From Myxococcales bacterium (GTDB lineage Bacteria; Myxococcota; Polyangia; Fen-1088): 16,193 bases of DNA. The position numbers and the translations under genes are program-made. The notes below the pieces were generated by a model. It saw only the letters and a list, made by a program, of their open reading frames with translations. It did not search any database and was not told where the DNA came from. Shown here in pieces: positions 1 to 8,588 of this stretch (within the stretch, counting starts at the first letter, position 1; each line of letters begins with the position of its first letter). The stretch lies in NCBI GenBank assembly GCA_003155465.1, contig PMCR01000165.1, positions 7,419-23,611 of the forward strand, given 5' to 3'.

Positions 1-2048
1 CCCTTGACGCCCGACATGGCCTCTTCCACGTTGTCGGAGATGACCTGCGAGAAATTGAACACCACGCCGGGAAAGGCGCGGTTGAGATCGCGCTGCATGT
101 CGTCGGTGAGTGACGCCTTGGTCACGCCAGGGCGCCATTCGGAGGCGCGGCGCAAGGGAGCGAGTATCTCGATGTTGTAGAAGCCTGACACATCGGTGCC
201 GTCGTCGGGCCGCCCGAGCTGCGAGATGACGCTTTGGATTTCGGGCCGGCTTCGCTTCTGCGGCGGACAGTCGTCCGCGTCTTCGCCCGGGCAGCCGAGC
301 ACGATGGCGCGGATGTGGCCCACGTAGCGGGCTGATTTTTCCAGCGAGATCGATGTGGGCAGGGTGGCGCGAATCCAGAAGTTGCCCTCTTCCAGCTTGG
401 GCATGAACTCGCGGCCGAGAATGCTGGCCGCCGCCAAGGCCAGCACCACCGGGCCCAGGCCCAGCAGCACGGCCCAGCGCGGCCGTCGCAGGGCGAAGGA
501 AAACAGCGGCGCATAGAGCCGGTGCACGAGACGCATGAACCAGCTTCCCTTCTCCTCCTCATCCTCGGTCGCAGACACAGGCAGAAGCCGCGACGATAGC
601 GCCGGGGTAAGAGTGAGCGAGAGCAGGATGGCGCCACCGATGGCAAAGGCATAGGTCTGAGCCATCGGGGCCATGATCACGCCGGCCACACCGGTCAGGG
701 TGAAGAGCGGCACGAAAGCCACGGCGATGATGAGCGTAGAAGAGAACACGGGCGGTCCGACCTCGCGGGCCGCGCTGGCGATGCGCTCGAAGACCGATCC
801 TCCTTTGCGGGCGAAGTTGCGGAAAATGCTCTCCATCATGATCACCGAAGAGTCGACCACGATGCCGAAGTCTACCGCGCCCAGAGAGATGAGGTTGGCC
901 TGGGTTCCGGTCGAGACCATGCCGAAGAACGCGAAGAGCAGGGCGAGGGGCAGATTGAGCGCGACCAGCAGGGCCGCGCGCAGCTTGCCCAGAAAGAGCC
1001 ACAGCACCAGCGAAACCAGCACCATGCCGGTGATGAGATTCTCCATCACGGTGTGGGTGGTCAACTTGACCAGGTCGGCCCGGTCGTAGAGCGGTTCGAT
1101 GTCCATGCCGGGCGGGAGAACCCGGTTCTGCCGGATCTGGTCGACCCGATCATGAATACCCCTGATGGTGGAGAGCGAGTCGCCCCCATAGCGCATCAGC
1201 ACGATGCCTTCCACGATGTCCGGCTCGGCGTCGCGGCCCACGATGCCGAGGCGTGGGGCCGCGCCCGCGTGGACGGCGGCCACGTCGCCTACGCGAACCG
1301 GTACGCCCTTCTGCGCGGCAATCGTGATCTGCTCGATGTCACGGACCGATCGGATCAGCCCGATGCCGCGTACGTCGAAGGATTGCTCGCCCAGAGTCAG
1401 GCGCTGCCCGCCCACGTTCTGGTTGGCATTCGCGATGGCCGACTGCAACTGCGCCAGGCTGACGTTAAGGCCGCGCAGCCGATAGGGGTCCACGTCTACG
1501 TGGTACTGCTTGGTCAGACCACCGAACCCCACCACATCGATCACGCCCGGCACCTGGCGGAACTGCTTTTCCAGGATCCAGTCCTGTGCGGTCTTGAGAT
1601 CCGCTGTGGTGTAGTCCTTGCCCACCACCTTGTAGCGGTACAGCTCACCGATGGCACTCCAGGGCGAAAGCTGCGGTTGCACGCCTGCGGGCAAGCTGAC
1701 GAAGTTGAGCTGGTTGAGCACCCGCTGCTGAGCCGTTGCATAGCTGGTCTCCCAGCCGAAGTAGAACTTGACATCGGCCAGGCCGAACAGCGACTGGGAG
1801 CGCACATGTTCCAGCCCGGGCATGCCCACCAGCCCGGTTTCGAGAGGCAGGGTGACGTAGCGTTCGACCTCCTCGGCGCTCCAACCTTGCGGCTGTGCGA
1901 TCAGCTCGATCATGGGCGCGACCGGGTTGGGATAGGCCTCGATGTCGAGCTGCACATACGAGCGGATGCCGACGCCGATCAGCGCCAATGTGGCCATGAA
2001 GACCAGAAAGGGCGCACGGATGGCAGCCGAAACCAGTCGCTCAATCAT
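1..2048 (-). CDS. Heavy-metal efflux RND pump (CzcA/CusA family), C-terminus cut by window edge
   Basis: This is the inner-membrane, proton-driven pump of a tripartite efflux system that exports metal cations (or a related substrate) from the periplasm or cytoplasm. About 682 codons are visible of a family length near 1,030-1,050; the rest lies beyond position 1. The ATG at 2048 gives an N-terminus of the family type: a first membrane helix, then an acidic EAYPN segment. Residues 393-407 read DFGIVVDSSVIMMES, the transmembrane-4 region that carries the DFG...D proton-relay motif of heavy-metal RND pumps. The GRPDDGTD motif of the CzcA group follows at about residue 613. The common DGA...VEN residues are replaced by DSS...MES, so the metal cannot be assigned. 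A periplasmic loop carries a Cys pair (C586, C594) around acidic residues. It starts 2 nt after the adaptor stop, so translation is probably coupled. Family assignment is secure; substrate is not. Confidence 0.93.
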   Translation of the reverse strand, partial: MIERLVSAAIRAPFLVFMATLALIGVGIRSYVQLDIEAYPNPVAPMIELIAQPQGWSAEEVERYVTLPLETGLVGMPGLEHVRSQSLFGLADVKFYFGWETSYATAQQRVLNQLNFVSLPAGVQPQLSPWSAIGELYRYKVVGKDYTTADLKTAQDWILEKQFRQVPGVIDVVGFGGLTKQYHVDVDPYRLRGLNVSLAQLQSAIANANQNVGGQRLTLGEQSFDVRGIGLIRSVRDIEQITIAAQKGVPVRVGDVAAVHAGAAPRLGIVGRDAEPDIVEGIVLMRYGGDSLSTIRGIHDRVDQIRQNRVLPPGMDIEPLYDRADLVKLTTHTVMENLITGMVLVSLVLWLFLGKLRAALLVALNLPLALLFAFFGMVSTGTQANLISLGAVDFGIVVDSSVIMMESIFRNFARKGGSVFERIASAAREVGPPVFSSTLIIAVAFVPLFTLTGVAGVIMAPMAQTYAFAIGGAILLSLTLTPALSSRLLPVSATEDEEEKGSWFMRLVHRLYAPLFSFALRRPRWAVLLGLGPVVLALAAASILGREFMPKLEEGNFWIRATLPTSISLEKSARYVGHIRAIVLGCPGEDADDCPPQKRSRPEIQSVISQLGRPDDGTDVSGFYNIEILAPLRRASEWRPGVTKASLTDDMQRDLNRAFPGVVFNFSQVISDNVEEAMSGVK

Positions 2049-2050
2049 GA

Positions 2051-3196
2051 CTACAGCATTCCGGAAAGCAGGATGGCGCCCGAGACGACGATGCGCTCAT
2101 CCTTGGCCAGGTTGCGCAGCACCGGCAGAAAGTCGCCGCCCTGCTCCTCATTGACCACCACGGGCCGGCGCTCGAAGCGGAGCTGGCCTGCGGGGGTCTT
2201 GCCCACCTCGACGAAGACCATGGTCTGGTCGCCGAGGCGCAGGAGCGCGCTGCGCGGGATGGCGAGTGCGACCTGGCGATCCACAGGCAGGGCTACGGTG
2301 GCATACATTTCCGGTTTCAGGGCGCGATCGGAGTTCGCGATCTTGCAGCGGACCTTGGAAGTGTGGGTGGCGGGATCGAGTGTGTCCGAGACCCAGTCGG
2401 CCTGCCCCCGGAAGACCCGTCCAGGATAGGACACGACAGCAGCCAGGCAGGAGGTGCCCGCCTTGATCCGCCCGAGATCCATCTCGAAAACGTCCCCCAG
2501 GACCCAGACGCTGTCTAGTTCGCCCACGGTGAACAGTTCGAGCACGGTGCCTCCGGTGTACTGCCCTTGCACCTCGGCGCCGGGGTTTACGTTGCGCGCG
2601 ATGACCTCGCCGTCGATGGGGGCGCGCAGAGTATACATCTCGTTCACGCCGTCGGAACGACTGCCGCGCAGGATGCGGGTCTTCTTCCTGGCTCGATCCA
2701 GCTCGGCCCTGGCCTTGCTGTAGTTGGACTGGGCGCTTTCTAGATCGCGTTGCGATCCGGCGTGGACCTCGAACAGTTCCTTCTGGCGGGTGGCTTCCTT
2801 TTCGGCCGCGCCAAAGTCGGCCTGGGCCTTGGCTAGGTCGGAAAACGCGGCGGCAACATCAGGAGACTCTATCTGCGCCAGGGCGTCGCCCTTTTTCACG
2901 CGCTGGCCGGGCTGGGCATCGATCTTGACCACCCGGCCGGTCACCGGCGACAGCACGTGCGACACCTGCAGATCGTCAAAGGTCACGCGGCCGCTCGCCA
3001 CCACCACGCCGCCCACTGGTTGCGGTTCGAGCGGCTCGACCACGAGCTTGGCTGCGGCCACCTGTTCTGGCGCCAGCCAAACCTCGGTGTTTGGAGGCGC
3101 GGCTGGCACCTTGGCGGCAGCGCGTCTGTGACAGCCAGGCCCGACGGCCACGACCAGGCAAAGACCGGCGATGAGAGTGACTCGTGTATGGTTCAT
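2051..3196 (-). CDS. Periplasmic adaptor (membrane fusion protein) of RND efflux system, CzcB/CusB-like
   Basis: This 381-residue protein should bridge the RND pump to the outer-membrane channel in the periplasm. An N-terminal signal (residues 1-22) ends in VGPGC, a poor but possible lipobox at C22. A biotinyl-lipoyl-like half follows (SPVTGRVVKI...GQRVKKGD). Next come an alpha-helical hairpin rich in Ala, Glu, Lys and Arg (roughly residues 125-180), the second lipoyl half (LRAPIDGEVIARNV) and beta-barrel and membrane-proximal domains (KPEMYATVALP). I chose the ATG at 3196 over upstream in-frame starts because it begins the signal peptide. It also has GGAG about 8 nt upstream and overlaps the preceding stop as ATGA. 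The reading frame stays open a further 96 codons upstream, but that stretch lies inside the channel gene and is not protein-like. No His/Met/Cys-rich metal-binding tail is visible. It lies in the middle of the efflux operon. Confidence 0.93.
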   Translation of the reverse strand: MNHTRVTLIAGLCLVVAVGPGCHRRAAAKVPAAPPNTEVWLAPEQVAAAKLVVEPLEPQPVGGVVVASGRVTFDDLQVSHVLSPVTGRVVKIDAQPGQRVKKGDALAQIESPDVAAAFSDLAKAQADFGAAEKEATRQKELFEVHAGSQRDLESAQSNYSKARAELDRARKKTRILRGSRSDGVNEMYTLRAPIDGEVIARNVNPGAEVQGQYTGGTVLELFTVGELDSVWVLGDVFEMDLGRIKAGTSCLAAVVSYPGRVFRGQADWVSDTLDPATHTSKVRCKIANSDRALKPEMYATVALPVDRQVALAIPRSALLRLGDQTMVFVEVGKTPAGQLRFERRPVVVNEEQGGDFLPVLRNLAKDERIVVSGAILLSGML

Positions 3197-4530
3197 GGTC
3201 CCAACTCCAAGCTCACGGCCTCCCCGATGAGCACCACCGCCAGCCAGTAGTCGGCGAGATCGCGCAGGTAGCCTTGGGTGGTGTCTATGAGCGTGCGTTG
3301 TGCATCCAGATATTCGAGTAGGGATGCGGCGCCCTTCTCGTACTGGATTTGGACCAGGTCGCGCGTGCGCCGCGCCCGATCGAGCAGGCCGTGCTCCGCC
3401 CGTTCCACCCGGTGTTGGGTGGAACGGAACTGGGCCAGCGCAACGGTCACGTCGTTCACGATTTGCGCTTCGGTCTTGGTCCAAAGCGCGTCCTGCACGC
3501 GCGCATCAGCCTGGGCCTTCTGCACCTCGCCTTGAAAACGGTAGAACAGCGGCGGGGTGAGAGTGAGCCCCAGTGAGATCGTGGGCGGCGAGCTGACATC
3601 GCTGCCGGCTCCTTGGCCGCTGACGCCGAGCGAGAGCGCCAAGTCCGGAAAGCGCAGGCGTTGCGCCGACCGCAGGGCCGCCCCCGCCCGTTCCTGCTGC
3701 AGGTGGGCGGCGGCCAAGTCGGGACGCTCTTTGCGTGCCCGCTCCAGCAGCGAGTCGACTGTGGCATTGCGGAGGTCGTTGGGTACGTGATAGCGCGGAA
3801 GATCGATATCAACCTCGAAGTCCGGCACGCGCCCGCGCACGCCCAGCAGAAAGGCGAGCTGATACTTTGCCTGGGCCAGGGCCAATTCCGCGCGTTCGAC
3901 CTCTTGGTCGGCTTCCAGTTTCTCGGTTTCGACCTTCAGTGCGTCGACTTGCGAGATGGCGCCATGTTGGAAGCGGGCTTGATTCAGCTCCAGCACATGG
4001 CCGAGGCGATCCTGCGACTCGTGCGCCAGGTCGAGGGCGTCGCGGGCGTATACGGCCTCCAGATACTGCTGGCGAAGCGTGGATTCCAGAGTGCGTTGGG
4101 CATCGGCCCGGCTCTGGCGCGCCACCGCCAGCGCCAGCTGCGCCGTGCGCGAGCGCAGGCCCCGCTTGCCTGACAGCGTGTCGAACACAGCAGATTGGTC
4201 GGACACCCCTGCGCTCCAGGCCAGGGCCGAGCAGCCGGGACATTGCTTGCTGTTGAAACCGAACGAACGACCCACGCCGCCCGAAATGGCGGGGTTGGGG
4301 ATGGCGCCTGCTATCTCCGCGTCGCCGCGGGTGCCATCCACCAGGGCATCCGCCACGATGAGATCGAAGCCACGCTCGCGGAAGAGTTGTAGTGCGTCCG
4401 CCATTCCCAGATGGGCCGGAAGCGAAGGCGACTCGGCCGCGTCGCCCGCCAGGCCGACAACGGGGCTAAGCATTGCGATGGCGAAGAAGCCAGCGGTGCT
4501 TCCCTTTCGTGGGCGATTTGACGCGGGCAT
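3193..4530 (-). CDS. TolC-family outer-membrane channel of heavy-metal efflux operon
   Basis: This 445-residue protein is the outer-membrane exit duct for the RND pump. A Sec-type signal (residues 1-30, positively charged NRPRK then a hydrophobic core ending near LAGDA) is followed by the usual duplicated TolC pattern. Each half has long Ala/Leu/Gln/Arg-rich coiled-coil helices (for example the QARFQHGAISQVDALK and IQYEKGAASLLEYLDAQRT segments) flanked by short beta-strand stretches. The ATG at 4530 is chosen because it begins the signal peptide. A TTG at 4632 in the same frame would add 34 residues of non-signal character, and neither start has a good ribosome site. It is the first gene of the efflux operon and its stop overlaps the adaptor start (ATGA). 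An unusual CPGC pair (C97, C100) sits before the first long helix. The CzcC/CusC role rests on operon context plus helix pattern. Confidence 0.9.
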   Translation of the reverse strand: MPASNRPRKGSTAGFFAIAMLSPVVGLAGDAAESPSLPAHLGMADALQLFRERGFDLIVADALVDGTRGDAEIAGAIPNPAISGGVGRSFGFNSKQCPGCSALAWSAGVSDQSAVFDTLSGKRGLRSRTAQLALAVARQSRADAQRTLESTLRQQYLEAVYARDALDLAHESQDRLGHVLELNQARFQHGAISQVDALKVETEKLEADQEVERAELALAQAKYQLAFLLGVRGRVPDFEVDIDLPRYHVPNDLRNATVDSLLERARKERPDLAAAHLQQERAGAALRSAQRLRFPDLALSLGVSGQGAGSDVSSPPTISLGLTLTPPLFYRFQGEVQKAQADARVQDALWTKTEAQIVNDVTVALAQFRSTQHRVERAEHGLLDRARRTRDLVQIQYEKGAASLLEYLDAQRTLIDTTQGYLRDLADYWLAVVLIGEAVSLELGP

Positions 4531-4689
4531 GGGCAAGAGGAACGGAGGTGCTGAGATTGCTGAGGCCCGGTGGGGGGATTGAGACTGGACCTGATAACCC
4601 AGTGCATCTACCGCATGGACCTCTAAATGCAACCCAGGACGACCGCCTGCTATTCCCGGGGCAGCCGGTTGTCGCGCGATTGGGGAAAT

Positions 4690-5916
4690 CTAGCTGCCTG
4701 GGCAGGCTGCCCACGGGTTCCCCGCGGCCAAGAAGGACGGATCGTCGGAGGCCGTGATCAGCAAAGTGCTGCGGTCTTGGACCACGCGCGGCCCGTCTGG
4801 GGTCGTCAGGAGAGCCAGCACGGAATCGGGAAGCGGGCTGGCGAGTTCGATTCGCCAGGTGAGCGCGGTCTTCTGGGTTGACTGGTTGTAGTAGACGAAG
4901 ATCAAATCGTAGCGCCAGAGCAGGGAACTGGAAAGAGACTCGCTGCTGGGGACGTGCCAACCCATGAGGTAGGCGAAGAAGTAGACGGCGCCAAAGCTGT
5001 CAAGGCCATAGGCGTGGCCCTTGTTCTTGAATTCGTCTGCTACCGCGGGTTCGCAGGTGATGTCCTGGCTGGCCGGTGGCGCCACCCCAGGCCCCATCAA
5101 GTAGCCCAGCGAGCGTTGCGGGGCCTGGCCATAGGCGTGACGAACGGCAGAGTTGCCGCCCTTGTCCCAACGGTCGGCCAGCCAGACACCGCCGAGAGGG
5201 TAGACAAGCCACCCCGCGGCGAAAAACGGCGGGCCGAGGCTTGCGAAGCTGTCGGGCAACGTGGTGTCGTCGGACAGGTAGTCGTCCCGCCAGCGCGAAA
5301 AATAGGCGAGCGGGTCCGGGTAGGCGGTGTGATAGCCGGGCACCTCGGCTTCGAACAAGCGCTGATAGAGCGAGGCGTCTCCTTCGATCAGGGCCTTGTG
5401 GGCGAAATTCTCGTCAGAGCTTTGCGGTTGGAGATGCAAGTCCATCTCACTATCTTGCAGGGCGTGCACCAACTCATGCGCGAGTATGTTCATGTTCTGG
5501 CTGGCATCCACATTCAGCTCCGGGTGAGAAACGACGGTCACGTTGCGGTTCTTGAGTGAATAGTAGGCCGCAGTCATCTTCACCTGGTTGTCGATGGACG
5601 CGCCTTGCGTGTCGCCAGTCGACGGGACAAGGCCGAGGAGCGAGAGCGCCGCATCCCACCAGGGCGTGGGGAGCCGCTGTTGCTCCGCTTCCGCCTCTTC
5701 CTTCTCAAGTTCGTTGCGAAACGTCGGCTCGTCGATGGTGCGAATGGGCGGCACGCCAGAGAAGAAATCGTAGCCGTCGCCGCGCAGGCGCAGATCCGCG
5801 TAGTAGATGTCTTGCTGACAGTCGGGGTGGGTGATGTCACAGAGCTTGAGGGCCCGGTCGTGGCAGCCGGCCAGCAAGGCCAGCACGGCGCAAAGGAGAT
5901 ACAAAGTGCGCATCAC
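4690..5916 (-). CDS. Putative lipoprotein zinc metallopeptidase (HELVH motif)
   Basis: This 408-residue protein has a textbook lipoprotein signal: a short hydrophobic stretch and LLAGC with the lipidated Cys at residue 18. It is therefore expected to be anchored in the inner or outer membrane. Residues 147-151 are HELVH in the context ILAHELVHALQD, a zinc-binding HExxH helix. E178 in an LIEGDAS segment, 31 residues from the first His, is a plausible third zinc ligand, as in gluzincin-type peptidases. The C-terminal two thirds, rich in Trp and Tyr, match no domain I recognise. The GTG at 5916 is preferred because AAGGAG lies 8 nt upstream and it overlaps the barrel gene's stop by 4 nt. The ATG at 5913 is the alternative, 3 nt later with a 1-nt overlap. 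The tight coupling suggests it acts with the barrel protein. Peptidase activity is inferred from the motif only; the substrate is unknown. Confidence 0.8.
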   Translation of the reverse strand: MMRTLYLLCAVLALLAGCHDRALKLCDITHPDCQQDIYYADLRLRGDGYDFFSGVPPIRTIDEPTFRNELEKEEAEAEQQRLPTPWWDAALSLLGLVPSTGDTQGASIDNQVKMTAAYYSLKNRNVTVVSHPELNVDASQNMNILAHELVHALQDSEMDLHLQPQSSDENFAHKALIEGDASLYQRLFEAEVPGYHTAYPDPLAYFSRWRDDYLSDDTTLPDSFASLGPPFFAAGWLVYPLGGVWLADRWDKGGNSAVRHAYGQAPQRSLGYLMGPGVAPPASQDITCEPAVADEFKNKGHAYGLDSFGAVYFFAYLMGWHVPSSESLSSSLLWRYDLIFVYYNQSTQKTALTWRIELASPLPDSVLALLTTPDGPRVVQDRSTLLITASDDPSFLAAGNPWAACPGS

Positions 5917-6950
5917 AGGTCCAGCTCCTTGCCGAGCTGGAGGCCCCAGCTTCGGCTACCGCGCCCGAACACGCCGAGGGGCTCATCCAGGTTCACCAGC
6001 ACACCGAGGAAGAATCGGCCGAGACTCGGTGTCAATTCCAGCCGTAGCCCAGCCGCGGTCTGCAGTCGGTCCACGCTGGTCGAGGGAAGCAGCACGGCCT
6101 GCAAACGCGGGCAGACCCACAGACGGCCCACGAGCAGGAAACGCACACCAACCGCAAGCTGGGCCAGCAGGTCGGTGTCGCTGCCGCCGTGTCCCGCGCC
6201 GAACACCGGAGCCAAGGCCGCCTCGGCGGTCGCCACCAGCCGCGGCACCAGCGCATACGAAAGCGCGGCCGGGATCGGCACCGCCATGCGGCCGGGTGTC
6301 CAGCGCCAGTCATCCCACAGACCCCAGGCCGCAGCGCCCAGGTTGTAGAGGGCGCGCTGGGTGCGACCATCGGGCCCGACGGTCACCGAGGCCAGCGGAC
6401 CCGTGACGCCGACGCCGGCGTACCAGTGCACAGGACCACGCTGACCACGGTACCAGCCCTTCAGCCAGGGGTTGCCTGAACGCGCGAAGGTGGACGCCTC
6501 GCTGTCCCGCAGCAGAACGAAACCCCAGTCGAGCTCAACCAGGACATGGGGCGTGATAGCAAGAAGACCGCGCAACACAGGCGTGCCAACTGCCAGAAAC
6601 GAGTTGTTGTCCGACGGATAGCTGACAACCAGCGTGGCTGCCGCGGAGAATCGGGATGGCGATGAAGCTTGCGCCACGGCCTCTGCGGCAGGGGCGGGCA
6701 ATTGGATCGCATGCGCCTCTGGCGTGGACGGAGGACCAGGCTCGACCGGCGTGGGCGGAGGGCCAGGCTCTACCTGCGCGGGCTGGGCGGTGGGCTGGGG
6801 ATCCTGAAGAACCGGGTCGGGAGCGGCAGGGGGCGCAGCCTCCTGGGCCTCGGCAGCGAAAGCAGTCGACCAGGCGCATCCGAGCAGGGATGCGACAAGC
6901 CAGCGGCCAGGCTTGGGGCACGGACAAGTCGAAACTTCACGGCGTCCCAT
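5913..6950 (-). CDS. Probable outer-membrane beta-barrel protein with proline-rich neck; function unknown
   Basis: This protein has 345 residues. A signal peptide is visible (MGRREV start, hydrophobic core LVASLLGCAWSTAFA, likely cleavage after AFA). Residues about 35-95 form a Pro/Ala/Glu/Gln-rich neck containing two near copies of a VEPGPPxTP unit. The rest alternates short hydrophobic and aromatic beta-strand-like segments with Gly/Asp/Asn turns, as in outer-membrane barrels. It ends in LGKELDL rather than the classical terminal Phe. I do not recognise a specific family. It could be a porin-like or opacity-type protein, or a structural partner for the peptidase encoded next. The ATG at 6950 is the only credible start for the signal peptide, but no clear ribosome-binding site precedes it and a perfect inverted repeat ends 3 nt upstream. 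It lies 50 nt behind citramalate synthase on the same strand, so readthrough from there is possible. Confidence 0.72.
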   Translation of the reverse strand: MGRREVSTCPCPKPGRWLVASLLGCAWSTAFAAEAQEAAPPAAPDPVLQDPQPTAQPAQVEPGPPPTPVEPGPPSTPEAHAIQLPAPAAEAVAQASSPSRFSAAATLVVSYPSDNNSFLAVGTPVLRGLLAITPHVLVELDWGFVLLRDSEASTFARSGNPWLKGWYRGQRGPVHWYAGVGVTGPLASVTVGPDGRTQRALYNLGAAAWGLWDDWRWTPGRMAVPIPAALSYALVPRLVATAEAALAPVFGAGHGGSDTDLLAQLAVGVRFLLVGRLWVCPRLQAVLLPSTSVDRLQTAAGLRLELTPSLGRFFLGVLVNLDEPLGVFGRGSRSWGLQLGKELDL

Positions 6951-6953
6951 GGG

Positions 6954-6984
6954 TTGGGCGAGACTACCGCTCCCGATCGCCCAA
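6954..6984. repeat. Perfect 8-bp inverted repeat just upstream of the beta-barrel gene
   Basis: TTGGGCGA (6954-6961) and TCGCCCAA (6977-6984) are exact reverse complements separated by 15 nt. On the minus strand the hairpin would end 3 nt before the ATG of the barrel gene at 6950, where a ribosome-binding site would normally lie. It could be a translation-blocking hairpin, an operator, or a weak terminator downstream of citramalate synthase. No T-tract follows it on the minus strand. Confidence 0.5.
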
Positions 6985-7000
6985 TTTCAATGGCGACAAG

Positions 7001-8560
7001 TCAGGCCTTGGCCGCTCGAACCAGCGGCAGCTCGAGAGCGTCCTTGAGCGCCTCGCAGCTCGCCTCGATGATGTTCTGCGAGACACCGATGGTGCTCCAA
7101 CGGTCACTCCCGAGGCTGGATTCGACCAGCACCCGTGTGATGGCCGCGGTGGCAGATTCGGGATCGAGAATGCGGACCTTGAAGTCACACAGATGGATCT
7201 GGCGCAAGATCGGGAAATGGTGGTCGAGCGCCTTGTGAAAGGCGCGGTCCATGGCGTCGACCGGGCCCGAGCCTTCGGCCACCACATGCGAGACCTCGTC
7301 ACCCACCTTGAGCTTGACCGTGGCCTCGACAAACTTGTCGCTGCTGCCGCTGCGGCGCTGAGAGATCACCACCACGTCGAGAACCTCGAAGGGTTCGCTG
7401 TAGCCCGGCTGAGTCCGCCGCAACATCAGCTCCAGCGAGCCGTCGGCCGCTTCGAACTGGTAGCCCTGGTTCTCCAGTTCCTTGATGCGGGCGACCAGGT
7501 CGGCCTCGTTGCCGCGCAACTGGACGCCAAGCTTGGCAGCGCGCACGCGTATGTTTCCGCGCCCGGAAAGCTCAGACACCACGATGCGGCGGTTGTTGCC
7601 CACCTGCTCGGGCGGGATGTGTTCGAAAGTGATGGGCGACTTGGCTACCGCGGCGACATGGGCACCCGCCTTGTGGGCAAAGGCGGAGGCGCCCACGTAG
7701 GGCGCGTGCGCGCGCGAACGCAGGTTGGCGATCTCGCTGGCGGTGCGCGAAACCTCGGTGAGCCGCTCCATATTCTGCGCAGGGATGCAGTCCAGGCCCA
7801 TCTTCAGTTGCAGCGCTGGGATCACGGACATGAGGTTGGCGTTTCCGCAGCGCTCGCCCCAGCCGTTGAGAGTGCCTTGCACCATAGTGCAGCCGGACTC
7901 GACGGCTGCTAGCGAGTTGGCAACCGCCAGATCGCTGTCGTTGTGGGCGTGGATGCCCAGGGGCACGGACAGCACCTTCTTCGCCTCACGCACGATCTCA
8001 GCCACCGTCGAGGGCAGGTTTCCCCCGTTGGTATCGCAGAAGGCGATCCAGTCGGCGCCGGCCTGGGCAGCGGCGTGTACCGCGGCCAGGGCGAAGCTGC
8101 GATCAGCGCGAAATCCGTCGAAGAAGTGCTCGGCGTCGAAGATGACCTCTAGCCCGTGTTGTTTCAGGAACGACACGCTGTCGGAGATCATGGCCAGATT
8201 GTCTTCCGCTGTCGTCTTCAGCACGTCGGTCACGTGCAGCAGCCAGGTCTTGCCGAAGATGGCCACCGCGGGCGTGCCGGCCTTGACCAGGGCTTGCAGG
8301 TTGGCGTCGGACGCGGCGGTGCCACCCGTCCGCCGCGTGCTGCCGAAGGCGGTCAGCCGGGCTTGCTTCAGCTTCAGCTCGGAGGCGCGGCGAAAGAACT
8401 CCTCGTCCTTGGGGTTGGCCCCGGGATAGCCGCCTTCGATGTAGCGAATGCCGAATCCATCGAGCAGCCGGGCAATCTTGATCTTGTCCTCGACCGAGAG
8501 GGAAAGCCCCTCGCTCTGGGTTCCGTCCCGAAGGGTCGTGTCGAAGAGGGCGATCTGCAT
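7001..8560 (-). CDS. cimA: Citramalate synthase (LeuA/CimA family)
   Basis: This 519-residue enzyme condenses pyruvate with acetyl-CoA to (R)-citramalate in the cytoplasm. That is the first step of the threonine-independent route to 2-oxobutyrate and isoleucine. The TIM-barrel start DTTLRDGTQ (residues 7-15) carries the catalytic Arg and metal-binding Asp, and HAHND (204-208) supplies the metal-binding histidines. The segment YIEGGYPGANPKDEEFF and the later NGWGERCGNANL are typical of the CimA subgroup rather than 2-isopropylmalate synthase. A C-terminal domain from about residue 395 (YQFEAADGSLELMLRR onward) matches the allosteric LeuA dimer domain, so isoleucine feedback is likely. The ATG at 8560 is chosen because it begins the conserved N-terminus and has GGAGA about 7 nt upstream. 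The frame stays open upstream to 8803, but that extension is not conserved and overlaps the divergent gene. Homocitrate synthase is a less likely alternative. Confidence 0.92.
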   Translation of the reverse strand: MQIALFDTTLRDGTQSEGLSLSVEDKIKIARLLDGFGIRYIEGGYPGANPKDEEFFRRASELKLKQARLTAFGSTRRTGGTAASDANLQALVKAGTPAVAIFGKTWLLHVTDVLKTTAEDNLAMISDSVSFLKQHGLEVIFDAEHFFDGFRADRSFALAAVHAAAQAGADWIAFCDTNGGNLPSTVAEIVREAKKVLSVPLGIHAHNDSDLAVANSLAAVESGCTMVQGTLNGWGERCGNANLMSVIPALQLKMGLDCIPAQNMERLTEVSRTASEIANLRSRAHAPYVGASAFAHKAGAHVAAVAKSPITFEHIPPEQVGNNRRIVVSELSGRGNIRVRAAKLGVQLRGNEADLVARIKELENQGYQFEAADGSLELMLRRTQPGYSEPFEVLDVVVISQRRSGSSDKFVEATVKLKVGDEVSHVVAEGSGPVDAMDRAFHKALDHHFPILRQIHLCDFKVRILDPESATAAITRVLVESSLGSDRWSTIGVSQNIIEASCEALKDALELPLVRAAKA

Positions 8561-8588
8561 GGGGAATCTCCGGCGGGTAAGAGGCGGA

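Noticed and set aside
1053..2429. Long plus-strand open frame of 458 codons opposite the efflux operon
   Set aside because: It crosses the pump/adaptor junction on the opposite strand, and its translation is His/Arg/Asp-rich with no recognisable domain. The minus-strand frames encode clear RND and adaptor proteins. It is a high-GC shadow frame.
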